DNA of 15,987 nucleotides from CAYWBI01 sp964456445 (lineage in GTDB: Bacteria > Calditrichota > Calditrichia > Calditrichales > J004): NCBI GenBank assembly GCA_964456445.1, contig CAYWBI010000085.1, forward strand, positions 1 to 15,987. Direction: 5' to 3'. The translations under genes were made by a program, and so were the position numbers. Positions 6,469 through 13,392 of this stretch are shown here, in pieces (position 1 is the stretch's first letter; every line of letters begins with the position of its first letter). The notes below the pieces were generated by a model. It was not told where the DNA came from. It worked only from the letters and a program-made list of their open reading frames with translations, and did no database searches.

Positions 6469-7767
6469 ATGCAGGAAAAAAAACATTCACATTCAAATAG
6501 ACCTAAATTAAATGAATCCGTCAGACTGAGTGGAAAGGCCAACTCCTCCCGAGGGTCTAATCTTCAGAAGAAGAAACCAGAATATACAACTGGGATTGAA
6601 GATGATAATGTTCATGTACTTCCTGATCGGCAGAAAAATGCTTTTGCTCCATCTATATCTTGTTTCGTGATAATGCCATTTGGTTCTAATGATGAGTACT
6701 CCCGAAAGAATACTGAATCAAACTATGTCTTCGATGAAATCATTTGCCCTGCATTGAGAAAAGTTGAGTCTAATTTGAGTCTTGAGATAAATACGATTCG
6801 TGAAGTTGATAGAAGCGTCGCTGGATCAATAACAAAGAATATCCTTAATAATCTTGCTATTGCAGATCTTTGTATCGTCGATATTACTGGAAAAAATGCA
6901 AATGTATTCTTCGAATTAGGTATTAGATACTCGCTTAAGGAAAAAATAACTGTTCTAATGAGACAGGAAAACACTCAGATTCCCTTCGATGTAAGTGGAT
7001 TTAAGTGTTTAACGTATGATTGCTTTGAACCAAAAAAGGCAATCAATAATATCTATAACTTTGTAGTTAGCGGTCTGAATGAAGACACAACCATTGATAG
7101 TTTAGTGTTCGAAACATTTCCCGAAATGGAAGTTCATATTCCTAACATTCTTAGTAGCATATCCATGAAAGGAAGACAAAAAGAGGTGTTGCCTTGGGAA
7201 GAGTGGTGGTCAAGACTACAGGATCTAGCTGTCTTACTAAAGGAACCTTTCGTTAATGGTCGTCTTTCACCACAAGCGATTTTAGGTATTTCGAACGGAG
7301 GCTTAGCGGTTGCTGATTACATTGGACGACAAGTTTTTAGAGGTGTTCCTGTTTTGTCGCTTTGGGCAAACAGATGGTTAGAAGATAAATCTGAAATTGA
7401 TCCATCTTGTTACTTCTTTGATAATGAGTACAATGTATCTAAAATGCAGATTTTGAAGAAGAAGTTGCCTAAAGATAACTCAAAAATGACTATCATACTA
7501 ATCGATGATCTTGTGTACACCTCGCAAACTATCACACAAGCAGAGGCCTTTATCAAAAAGCACTTGGACCCCAATGTAGAGATTCTCTTTACTCCGCTTT
7601 ACTGTAGAAATATTGATTATCTTCAATCAATAACTTACATGCTACCATTTCGCTTTAAGTTAAAGGATGGGTCAAAACTAAAAACAAACGAGAAAGACTT
7701 CTATAAAAGTGTAACTACGATACGTACAAGGCTTCCTTATGATAAAGATATTGGTGGTGAGCTCTAA
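6469..7767 (+). CDS. Fusion of an NDT-like (nucleoside deoxyribosyltransferase-like) domain and a phosphoribosyltransferase domain
   Basis: A 432-aa protein with AGGAGGG (6458-6464) before ATG. Residues 1-60 are polar and probably disordered. Residues about 62-200 match the widespread CFVIMPFG family: F67-VIMPFG, then IADLCIVDITGKNANVFFELGIR (131-153) with Glu149 as candidate catalytic residue, and IPFDVSGFKCLTYD. This fold belongs to the NDT/TIR-like group that acts on N-glycosidic bonds of nucleotides. Residues about 240-425 form a PRTase-like domain with ILGISNGGLAVADYIGR (271-287) and the PRPP-binding loop TIILIDDLVYTSQT (341-354), close to the usual hydrophobic-DD-TxxT pattern. It fills cassette C (6430-7911) alone. 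Both domain types occur in nucleotide-based conflict systems; the fused activity is unknown. The frame is intact. Confidence 0.75.
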   Translation: MQEKKHSHSNRPKLNESVRLSGKANSSRGSNLQKKKPEYTTGIEDDNVHVLPDRQKNAFAPSISCFVIMPFGSNDEYSRKNTESNYVFDEIICPALRKVESNLSLEINTIREVDRSVAGSITKNILNNLAIADLCIVDITGKNANVFFELGIRYSLKEKITVLMRQENTQIPFDVSGFKCLTYDCFEPKKAINNIYNFVVSGLNEDTTIDSLVFETFPEMEVHIPNILSSISMKGRQKEVLPWEEWWSRLQDLAVLLKEPFVNGRLSPQAILGISNGGLAVADYIGRQVFRGVPVLSLWANRWLEDKSEIDPSCYFFDNEYNVSKMQILKKKLPKDNSKMTIILIDDLVYTSQTITQAEAFIKKHLDPNVEILFTPLYCRNIDYLQSITYMLPFRFKLKDGSKLKTNEKDFYKSVTTIRTRLPYDKDIGGEL

Positions 7768-7904
7768 GATGTATTTCAGAGGAAAACATCATACTCATAC
7801 AAGCTTGGACTTAATGTCTAAAATCAGAAATAAAGTTGAACATTAATCTGACAATTGTTACTAAGCATAGAACGCTACACCAACTAAGGATTTACTAAAT
7901 CTGT

Positions 7905-8389
7905 GCCCTACAAAGTAAGGTATAGAAGCGATGCGGGTTATACCATGATCTTGAACAAGCCAAAATTAAAGTCAACGTTTTCCGCGAGGCTTCGGGATTT
8001 CCGCTTGCCTGCCTTTGGTATGGCCTCGCCGCAACCTGCCAGGGTTAGGCCTGGCCGCCAGATCTCCGCATGTTGTTTAAATATTCCTCGGGCAAGCAAA
8101 GGGAGCTGCGATATCCTTTAAAAGAACAGCGCACTAATTTCATTCGGGTTTTCCACGATATTTCCTAAGCTTTGTGGATAGGAAAACTTAAGTTATTGAA
8201 CCGACCGCGGGATTTAAGGGTTGGGGTATTTGTCTTTTGAAATGAACATAGAAAATTCAAAAAAGAAAAGCCGACGACAGCTCTAAAGGCAGATTTGAAA
8301 AAACCACCTATCTGTTTGTAAAAAGATTTTTTATTGCTTCGATTGTAAAAACAGAAAGACGATTGGTGTGGTTCAATATTATGTTAAAA
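7905..8389 (+). repeat. attC-like repeat 3, full-length long form, 485 bp
   Basis: R'' is GCCCTAC (7905-7911, AAC changed to TAC) and R' is GTTAAAA (8383-8389). It carries all four shared blocks in order: the 5' block with GTAAGGTATAGAAGCG; a middle block with TTCCGCTTGCCTGCC; a third block around GGGAGCTGCGATATCCTTTA; and the 3' block ending GATTGGTGTGGTTCAATATT. About 110 bp (8178-8287) are identical to repeat 10. It closes cassette C, whose start GTTGGGCAC (6430) complements GTGCCCTAC (7903-7911) at 8 of 9 bases. I see no gene here or in 7768-7904. Confidence 0.8.
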
Positions 8390-8436
8390 ACCTTCGTATT
8401 ATTCTTCAATTAAAATGAATTCTCTTATATTTTACC

Positions 8437-8465
8437 TTGACATAGTTCACCTTTTTGTTAACTTG
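8437..8465 (+). promoter_or_regulatory. Candidate promoter of the first higBA module, -35 element only clear
   Basis: A perfect TTGACA lies at 8437-8442, 34 nt before the toxin ATG at 8471, the same distance as in the second higBA cassette. The -10 region (TAACTT or AACTTG near 8459-8465) is poor, so promoter strength is doubtful. Confidence 0.4.
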
Positions 8466-8470
8466 AAGAC

Positions 8471-8545
8471 ATGAGAAAAATAGAATTCTACCGAACTCAA
8501 AATAATAGCTCTCCCATTGAAGAATTTATCGAAAGGAAAAAATAA
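8471..8545 (+). pseudogene. Remnant of a HigB/RelE-type (Gp49-like) toxin
   Basis: Only 24 codons remain: MRKIEFYRTQNNSSPIEEFI followed by ERKK and TAA. The first 20 residues match the start of phage-derived Gp49-like HigB toxins, which are normally about 100-115 aa. The Lys-rich ending resembles the tail of such toxins, so an internal deletion is likely rather than simple truncation. The stop overlaps the antitoxin start (TAATG, 8543-8547), keeping translational coupling. Without the core sheet the toxin cannot be active. It is placed directly before a HigA-type antitoxin in cassette D. Confidence 0.75.
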
Positions 8546-8820
8546 TGGATGATCTTGAAAAATATATTGGTAAAAGGAAAATGCAAAGCGCTGATTTTGC
8601 AGATTTTTTTGAAAAAGGATATGAGAATTTTAAAATTGGTGTTTTATTAAGGCAGGCGCGAGAAGAAGCCGGGATTACTCAAGAAGAATTAGCAAAAAAA
8701 TTACAAACAAAAAAATCAGCCATTTCCAGAATCGAAAATCATTCTGAAGACATTCGTCTTTCTACTTTAAAAAATTATGTTTCTGCAATTGGTAAAAAAT
8801 TGCAAGTTACTATTTCATAA
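8545..8820 (+). CDS. higA: HigA-type antitoxin, HTH-XRE family
   Basis: A 91-aa protein. Residues about 32-85 are an XRE/Cro helix-turn-helix: LLRQAREEAGITQEELAKKL, then TKKSAISRIENHSEDIRLSTL. The N-terminal stretch MDDLEKYIGKRKMQSADFAD is the toxin-contacting extension usual in antitoxins paired with Gp49-like HigB. The frame is intact although its toxin is reduced to 24 codons. It should still bind and repress its own promoter and may neutralise a related toxin elsewhere in the genome. The only gene left intact in cassette D (8383-8837). Confidence 0.88.
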   Translation: MDDLEKYIGKRKMQSADFADFFEKGYENFKIGVLLRQAREEAGITQEELAKKLQTKKSAISRIENHSEDIRLSTLKNYVSAIGKKLQVTIS

Positions 8821-8830
8821 AACGCGTGGT

Positions 8831-9034
8831 TTATAACAAAATAAAGTATAGAATTACGGGCGCTAAAAACCTTCAAGCCGTCAGCATGGTAATCCGGTAT
8901 TTCCGCTTCGCTCCAACTTACGGGTGTTGGACTTTGCCACCAGGCATTGTGTTAAAAAGGTATTAACCGCCACCTATCTGTTTGTAAAAAGATGTTTTAT
9001 GGTTTGGGTTGTAAAAACCGTACGCCCGTTAGAG
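8831..9034 (+). repeat. attC-like repeat 4, about 204 bp
   Basis: R'' is TTATAAC (8831-8837); R' is probably GTTAGAG (9028-9034). It has a 5' block (AACAAAATAAAGTATAGAAT), a shortened middle block with GGTATTTCCGCTTCGCTCCA, and a 3' block with CCACCTATCTGTTTGTAAAA. ACGGGCG near its 5' end (8858-8864) is complementary to CGCCCGT just before R' (9023-9029), which extends the terminal pairing. It closes cassette D (GTTAAAAACC at 8383 against GGTTTATAAC at 8828, 9 of 10). Confidence 0.65.
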
Positions 9035-9181
9035 CATTTAAAGCCAGCCGGTTAATCCAAAAGTCGTAGTGTTAAAACCGTCCAAAAATATATAAGGCCC
9101 TGAGGCAAAACAAACTGATTATTTTTTGTGACATATCAGCACAATGGAAAACGTTAGTAGTTTTAAATTTTATAATAACGC

Positions 9182-9210
9182 TTGACATTATTATCGCATC
9201 GCGGTATTAT
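9182..9210 (+). promoter_or_regulatory. Sigma70-type promoter of the intact higBA module
   Basis: TTGACA (9182-9187), a 17-bp spacer and TATTAT (9205-9210): a perfect -35 and a five-of-six -10 at optimal spacing. The higB ATG begins at 9216, where transcription would be expected to start, so the mRNA is probably leaderless or nearly so. The spacer contains ATCGCATCGCGGT, which includes a short direct repeat (ATCGC/ATCGC) that could be part of a HigA operator. Confidence 0.75.
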
Positions 9211-9215
9211 TCGGC

Positions 9216-9497
9216 ATGATAAAAACTTTTAAAAGCAAAGAAGCTGAAAAAATCTATCATAGACAAATCTCGAAAAAGCTACCGCAAGGTATTCAAAGAA
9301 ATGCTTTAAAAAAGTTATGGATGTTAGATGCATCGCCTGATCTTAATTCCCTTAGGGTTCCGCCTTCAAACCATTTGGAAACATTAAAGGGGGAACGTAA
9401 AGGACAGCATAGTATCAGGATTAACAAGCAATGGCGTATTTGCTTTGTTTGGCAAGATGGTGATGCATTTGATGTTGAAATTGTAGATTATCATTAA
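9216..9497 (+). CDS. higB: HigB toxin, RelE-like mRNA interferase
   Basis: A 93-aa intact HigB-1 type toxin: MIKTFKSKEAEKIYH at the start, LKKLWMLDASPDLNSLRVPPSNHLETLKG in the middle, and the conserved tail GQHSIRINKQWRICFVWQDGDAFDVEIVDYH. In this family (graT/higB) the protein cleaves ribosome-bound mRNA; the positively charged RINKQWRICF strand holds the key residues. Normal length. It has no Shine-Dalgarno, since the ATG lies 5 nt after the -10 hexamer, consistent with leaderless translation. The antitoxin follows in reversed toxin-first order, typical of higBA. Confidence 0.92.
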   Translation: MIKTFKSKEAEKIYHRQISKKLPQGIQRNALKKLWMLDASPDLNSLRVPPSNHLETLKGERKGQHSIRINKQWRICFVWQDGDAFDVEIVDYH

Positions 9498-9511
9498 AAG
9501 AGGGTATTATA

Positions 9512-9817
9512 ATGGGACAGCAAAAATTACCGGCAATTCATCCTGGAGAAATTTTAAAGGAGGACTTTTTGGATGAAATGGGCATAACCCAATATAGGCT
9601 GTCAAAAGATATAAATGTAGCACCACGTAGAATAAATGAGATTGTCCATCGTAAACGTTCTATTTCTGCAAATACAGCTTTGCGGTTAGGCCGCTATTTT
9701 GGAATGTCCCCACAATTCTGGATCAATTTACAATCTCATTTCGATTTAGAAATAGAACAAGACAAACTTGGCCCCAGGCTGGAATCAGAAGTCAAAGTTT
9801 ATTCAGGTATTGTTTAA
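9512..9817 (+). CDS. higA: HigA antitoxin, HTH-XRE family
   Basis: A 101-aa classical HigA: the N-terminal HPGEILKEDFLDEMGITQYRLSKDI and the HTH to NEIVHRKRSISANTALRLGRYFG, then the conserved FWINLQSHFDLE. It starts at ATG 9512 after GAGGG and 14 nt downstream of higB, so it is co-transcribed. HigA binds HigB and represses the higBA promoter (here 9182-9210). It is the last gene of cassette E; its TAA at 9815-9817 lies inside the cassette-end repeat arm (TAAATCGGCTATC, 9815-9827). Intact. Confidence 0.93.
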   Translation: MGQQKLPAIHPGEILKEDFLDEMGITQYRLSKDINVAPRRINEIVHRKRSISANTALRLGRYFGMSPQFWINLQSHFDLEIEQDKLGPRLESEVKVYSGIV

Positions 9818-9820
9818 ATC

Positions 9821-10282
9821 GGCTATCAAAATAAGCTATGGAAGCGTTGCGCCCCTACCTTGATTATGGACAGGCCATGCCGCAAAGCCAACGTTTCCCA
9901 GATGTCTCGGGCTTTCCGCTTGCCTGCCTTTGGCATGGCTTCGCTATAACCTGCCGGGGTTGTCCCTTGCGCATCCCTTCGTGAGACCTGGCCGCCGGGC
10001 AGGATGTTACCTATCGCGAATTGTTTTTTTATGTGCTTGCCCTGAATGATAAGGGACAGCCCGCATTTAGAATATACCGGACGTTTTAAAAAAGAAGCCA
10101 TTGGAATACAAAGTCGTTTTCTGTGACGACCGTTATGGTGAAAATGTTGTTTTGGTACGATGGCCTGTTCTGTCGCTCTACAGCTTCGTTCATCAAAATG
10201 TTCAAGATGAATTTGCTCATCGGGACATGAATTCCGGGTTGAATATTCACAATCGTATATCAGCTGAATAGGATCGTTAAAA
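9821..10282 (+). repeat. attC-like repeat 5, about 462 bp, divergent 3' half
   Basis: R'' is GGCTATC (9821-9827; AAC changed to ATC) and R' is probably GTTAAAA (10276-10282). The 5' block (CAAAATAAGCTATGGAAGCG) and the middle block (TTTCCGCTTGCCTGCCTTTG) match the other repeats, but from about 9985 on the sequence is unlike them and the usual 3' block is missing. An alternative R' is GTTTTAAAAAAGAAGCC at 10083. Cassette E start (GTTAGAGCATTTA, 9028) complements TAAATCGGCTATC at only 9 of 13. No gene recognised in 9828-10402. Confidence 0.55.
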
Positions 10283-10342
10283 GCCCCTTCACATATCTAA
10301 GAATTCGTGCATAATTTATCCCTCCCAATATGTAATTTAATT

Positions 10343-10371
10343 TTGTTTTCTTGTCCTGTTTCCTTTATAAT
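10343..10371 (+). promoter_or_regulatory. Candidate promoter of the UPF0175/PIN module
   Basis: TTGTTT (10343-10348), a 17-bp spacer and a perfect TATAAT (10366-10371), 31 nt before the antitoxin ATG at 10403. It lies inside the cassette, so the module carries its own promoter. Confidence 0.55.
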
Positions 10372-10402
10372 CATTAAAGATTTAAAAAAGATAGGTGATG
10401 AA

Positions 10403-10669
10403 ATGATGAAGACTTCTGAAATATATTTTGAAATACCAGAAGAAATACTTTATGCTTTAAATTTGAATAAAGAAGAATTCACGAAACAAACAAGACTCTT
10501 TACAGCCATACAATTATTTAAAAATCATAAATTATCTTCTGGTCACGCCGCAGTACTTGCAGGAATGAATAAATTTCAGTTTTGGATGGAACTTGGAAAA
10601 TTAAAAATTCCTCTGATAGATTATGACCCTTCTGAATTAGAAGAAGAGTTGAAGAGATTTAGTCAATGA
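10403..10669 (+). CDS. UPF0175-family antitoxin
   Basis: An 88-aa protein; ATG at 10403 or 10406, with AGGTGA (10393-10398) favouring the second. The frame is open back to 10307, but the promoter lies in that stretch. The sequence fits UPF0175: FEIPEEILYALNLNKEEF, then LFTAIQLFKNHKLSSGHAAVLAGMNKFQFWMELGK, and IPLIDYDPSELEEELKRF. The central part is a winged/ribbon HTH-like DNA-binding unit. UPF0175 proteins are the usual antitoxins of DUF3368 PIN-domain toxins, and such a gene follows with an ATGA overlap. Intact, while its toxin is frameshifted. Confidence 0.88.
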   Translation: MMKTSEIYFEIPEEILYALNLNKEEFTKQTRLFTAIQLFKNHKLSSGHAAVLAGMNKFQFWMELGKLKIPLIDYDPSELEEELKRFSQ

Positions 10670-11144
10670 TTATTGTAGCTGATTCATCACCGCTTATATC
10701 ACTTGCCATATTACAGAAGTTAGATATTTTAAATGACTTATTCGATAACGTTTATATCCCTGATGCAGTATTTAAAGAAATATCTGCACCAAAGAAGCCT
10801 TTCTCAGACAGCCTCACACGTTTTCAAAGACAAGAATAAAATTTGTTAAAAACAAAATTGCATTATCAATATTATCACACGAATTAGATCCGGGTGAATC
10901 TGAAGCGATCATTTTAGCATTAGAGAATAGTATTGATGATATTCTTATAGATGAACAAAAGCGTAGAAGAATTGCAATTGCTAAAGGTCTGCATCCGATA
11001 GGTACAGTCGGAATATTAGTTCAATCAAAAAAGAAGGGATTGATAAAATCTATTAAGCCGCTTCTCAATAAACTTATTCAAAATAATATCTATATATCAA
11101 AAGAATTATATGATTATTCTTTGAAGTTAGCGAGTGAAATTTAA
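10666..11144 (+). pseudogene. DUF3368 PIN-domain toxin, frameshifted
   Basis: The start ATG overlaps the antitoxin stop (ATGA, 10666-10669). The first frame gives MIIVADSSPLISLAILQKLD...VYIPDAVFKEIS, a PIN-domain start with the catalytic Asp in VADSSPL, and stops at TAA 10837-10839 after 57 codons. The protein clearly continues in another frame: IKFVKNKIALSILSHELDPGESEAIILAL, then DDILIDEQKRRRIAIAKGL and GTVGILVQSKKKGLI, ending at 11142-11144. These hold the Glu and Asp (GESEAI, LIDEQ) of the PIN active site. One base has been lost near 10800-10836 relative to an intact gene of about 160 aa. PIN toxins are Mg-dependent RNases. As written, the toxin is inactive, unless the frame is restored by slippage or the base is a sequencing error. 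Confidence 0.87.
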
Positions 11145-11177
11145 TAAATTGATTTGTGGATTTTTCTAAACAGGGCT

Positions 11178-11636
11178 TCTAAACTAAATAAGCTATAGAA
11201 GCCCAACTCCCTTGCCATGATCAAGAAAAAGTCATGCCGCAAAGCCAGCGTTTCGCCAAAACAGCGGGGCTTCCGATTCGCTTCAACATACATGTGTCGC
11301 TATTTTCCGCCGGGTATCTGCGTGTTGTTTAAACATTCATCGGGAAAGCAAAGGGAGCTGCGATATCCTTTAATAGATCAGCGCACTAATTTCATTCGGG
11401 TTTCCCACGATATTTCCTAAGCTTTGTTGATAGGAAAGCTTAACTTCTTGGGCAGATGCTGGGTTTAGGGGGGGGATTTGTTTTTTGGAATGAACATGGA
11501 TAATTTAAAAAAGCAAAGCCGACGACAGCTCCAATGGCCTATTTGAAAAACCACCTATCTGTTTGTAAAAAGATGTTTTATTGCTTAGGTTGTAAAAACC
11601 GAAAGACGATTATTGTGGTTCAATACTATGTTGGCA
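11178..11636 (+). repeat. attC-like repeat 6, about 459 bp
   Basis: R'' is TCTAAAC (11178-11184) and R' is GTTGGCA (11630-11636). It carries the 5' block (TAAATAAGCTATAGAAGC), parts of the middle block, the third block (AAAGGGAGCTGCGATATCCT) and the full 3' block. It closes cassette F: GTTAAAAGCCC (10276) against GGGCTTCTAAAC (11173-11184), one gap and one mismatch. GGGCTTCTA and TAGAAGCCC (11173-11204) also form a local 9-bp hairpin that could act as a weak terminator for the PIN module. No gene is seen in 11145-11710. Confidence 0.78.
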
Positions 11637-11710
11637 ATTTTAAAATCATTTGCATATTTATAATTTGATCTTATATTTAGACTAAATTCAATACTATATA
11701 AGGATTAAAT

Positions 11711-12001
11711 ATGAAATTCAATATTTCAACAGATATAATACCAATTGGTGAATTTAAAGCTAAGATGACAAAATGGATTACAACGGCTAAAAATACTGGC
11801 CATCCTCTAATAATCACGCAAAATGGAAAGCCAGCCGCAGTGATGCTTTCACCTCAAGAGTTTGATAACTTAATATATACGAAGCAATTTATTAACTCAG
11901 TTAATCAGGGGTTACTTGATATAAATTCCGGTGATTCATTAAATACTGAAGAACTTAAAAAGGAATTAAAGAACCAAAGAATTGTGAGCAAATCCATTTG
12001 A
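11711..12001 (+). CDS. Phd/YefM-family antitoxin
   Basis: A 96-aa intact protein. The N-terminal DNA-binding part carries the family pattern IIPIGEFKAKMTKWITTAKNTGHPLIITQNGKPAAVMLSPQEFDNL, and the C-terminal part is the variable, acidic/basic toxin-binding tail (LNTEELKKELKNQ). AAGGA lies 6 nt before ATG. It represses its own promoter and neutralises a RelE/ParE-fold toxin. The next gene begins at TTG 11998, overlapping its stop codon, so the two were translationally coupled. First gene of cassette G (11630-12318). Confidence 0.92.
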   Translation: MKFNISTDIIPIGEFKAKMTKWITTAKNTGHPLIITQNGKPAAVMLSPQEFDNLIYTKQFINSVNQGLLDINSGDSLNTEELKKELKNQRIVSKSI

Positions 12002-12291
12002 AAGTTATTTAGTCAAAGGAATCGTTGAGACAATTAATCGAAATTGAGAAATACATTGCAGCTGATAATCCACAAAGAGCTGCTAAATTTATTTCAAAGT
12101 TGATTAAACAAGGCGAAGGAATTAAAGATTTTCCATTTAAAGGACGGATTGTTCCTGAATTTTCCATCAACGAAATTAGGGAGCTTTTTCAGAATACTTA
12201 CAGGATTGTTTACCGAATCTCTGATAAACAAATTGAAATATTAACCGTTTTTGAAGGTCATAAATTGATAAGCTCCGGCAAAGATTTTTAG
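11998..12291 (+). pseudogene. ParE/RelE-family toxin with amber codon at position 5
   Basis: Reading from TTG 11998 (overlapping the antitoxin stop) gives M-K-V-I-stop-S-K-E-S-L-R-Q-L-I-E-I-E-K-Y-I. The TAG at 12010-12012 stands where the family nearly always has Trp (KVIWS/T), so TGG to TAG is the likely lesion. The rest is a complete ParE-like protein: AADNPQRAAKFISKLI, FPFKGRIVPEF, IRELFQNTYRIVYRI, IEILTVFEGHK. Re-initiation at TTG 12025 would give 88 aa lacking the first beta-strand and probably inactive. ParE toxins poison gyrase and RelE relatives cleave mRNA; this sequence does not decide which. The antitoxin upstream is intact. Confidence 0.83.
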
Positions 12292-12311
12292 TCTAAACAT
12301 TTCACATAAAT

Positions 12312-12450
12312 TGCCAACAAAATAAGGTATAGAAGCGTTGCGGTCATTACCATAATCCAGAACAAGCGAACAACCAAACCAACGTTTCCCCGAGGTCCCG
12401 GGATTTCCGCTTGCCTGCCTTTGGCATGGCTTCGCTACAACTTGCCGGGG
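12312..12450 (+). repeat. attC-like repeat 7, 5' and middle blocks only
   Basis: R'' is TGCCAAC (12312-12318), then AACAAAATAAGGTATAGAAG and the middle block to CTTGCCGGGG at 12450, where similarity to the other repeats stops. It closes cassette G: GTTGGCAATTT (11630-11640) and AAATTGCCAAC (12308-12318) are complementary at 11 of 11. The missing 3' half is found at 13086-13286, on the other side of a reverse-oriented brnTA module. Confidence 0.75.
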
Positions 12451-12505
12451 CGCAATTTTTCGCTAACCACAGTAATCCTTCTTCACGTAGAAAGACGGCA
12501 CATTT

Positions 12506-12727
12506 CTACGAAGAAGCCCAGTTCATTTTTAGTTTGCGGTTTGAGGCGACACAATCCCGTAAGTAAAGATTAATCAGGCTTTGATACGGGATTCCGGTTT
12601 CTTCAGACATAGCTTTAAAATACTCAACAATATCTTCTCCCATACGCAATGTAACTTGTTTCTTCAGTTTCTTCGCATATGGATTGGGGCGGGATTTCAT
12701 TTTTGTAAGGTCATATTCTTTTTGCAT
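12506..12727 (-). CDS. brnA: BrnA-type antitoxin (CopG-like)
   Basis: A 73-aa protein on the minus strand, ATG at 12727. A basic N-terminus (KSRPNPYAKKLKKQ) leads into a ribbon-helix-helix of the BrnA pattern: VTLRMGEDIVEYFKAMSEETGIPYQSLINLYLRDCV. It starts 4 nt after the stop of the upstream brnT, with AGAGG before it, in the usual toxin-antitoxin order. BrnA binds BrnT and represses the operon. The module runs against the direction of all other genes in the array. Frame intact. Confidence 0.82.
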   Translation of the reverse strand: MQKEYDLTKMKSRPNPYAKKLKKQVTLRMGEDIVEYFKAMSEETGIPYQSLINLYLRDCVASNRKLKMNWASS

Positions 12728-12731
12728 AAAA

Positions 12732-12989
12732 TTACCTCTTATAGTGTTTTGACTCATTTTTTGTGGCTTTACGGGCAGATATAATTCTGATTTCGTAATC
12801 ACTTTTTCGATAACAATGACAAATCATCAGCAAGTTTAACCGTGAACTTAACCCGAATAATAGAAAACGGTCCTCCCATTCAGAATGTTCATCGTAAAAA
12901 ACAGTCTGTGCTTCTTCGAATGCGATACCATGTTTTTATATGTTTTCTTCCGCTTTCTGTTGGTCCCATGTGAATCTTAATTTATTCAT
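12732..12989 (-). pseudogene. brnT: BrnT-family toxin (DUF497) with ochre codon at position 18
   Basis: From ATG at 12989 (minus strand) the frame reads MNKLRFTWDQQKAEENI, then TAA (12938-12936), then KHGIAFEEAQTVFYDEHSEW and onward to KSDYEIRIISARKATKNESK, ending at 12732. This is a full-length BrnT (85 codons) with the family's F-x-W-D start, the KHGI-F-EA segment and the RIISARKAT tail. The TAA replaces what is usually Lys (ENIKKHGI), so AAA to TAA is the likely change. The family acts as an RNase with a RelE-like fold. There is no good downstream start that keeps the core, so the toxin is probably dead while BrnA is kept. Confidence 0.85.
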
Positions 12990-13085
12990 ACCTACAATGT
13001 ACATGGAGCGCAACTCCTCTTTGTTATTGACTCATCTTGAATTATAATATTGTGCCGTAATACTGACCCCGGGAAGACAATACGG

Positions 13086-13286
13086 CTAAGCCAACGTGTT
13101 TCAAGGCCGCGGGGTTTAGGGGGGGTATTTGTTTTTTAGAATGAACATAGAAAATTAAATAAAGAAAAACCGACGACAGCTCTAAAGGCAGATTTAAAAA
13201 ACCACCTATCTGATTGTAAAAAGACGTTTTATTGTTTAGGTTGTAAAAACCAAAAGACGGTTATCGCGTTTCGCAGTATGTTATAA
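13086..13286 (+). repeat. attC-like repeat 8, 3' part
   Basis: Starts near AAGCCAACGTG and runs through GGTTTAGGGGGGGTATTTG, GAACATAGAAAATTAAATAA, CCACCTATCTGATTGTAAAA and GACGGTTATCGCGTTTCGC to R' GTTATAA (13280-13286). No standard 5' block precedes it. Repeats 7 and 8 together could be one long repeat split by an insertion of about 635 bp that carries brnTA. No gene is seen in 12990-13386. Confidence 0.65.
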
Positions 13287-13392
13287 GCCTTGTGTAACAC
13301 GTGAATAATTTTATTTTCTTAAATGTTTTAGCTGGATTTATGGCCGCGATCAGGCTATATTGGAAAAAGTTGAAGTAAATGGAAATATGACC

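Noticed and set aside
7903..8163. ORF over repeat 3 and a matching peptide in repeat 6 (11217-11420): LFKYSSGKQRELRYPL..QRTNFIRV.HDIS
   Set aside because: The same DNA in repeat 10 has a stop codon in this frame (ten bases after GGGGCTGCGAGATCC) and changed residues. The DNA of the repeat is conserved, not the reading frame, so I treat it as repeat structure, not a gene.
9826..10101. Minus-strand ORF of 91 codons
   Set aside because: It lies entirely within attC-like repeat 5, has no family resemblance and its frame is not kept in other repeats.
11173..11204. Intrinsic terminator at GGGCTTCTA/TAGAAGCCC
   Set aside because: The stem is perfect over 9 bp but has a 14-nt loop and no T-run. It is kept only as a remark under repeat 6, since its left arm is also the cassette-end sequence.
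12010..12938. Stop-codon reassignment to explain in-frame stops in ParE and BrnT
   Set aside because: One stop is TAG at a Trp position, the other TAA at a Lys position, and normal genes here end in TAA, TGA and TAG. Independent mutations fit better.
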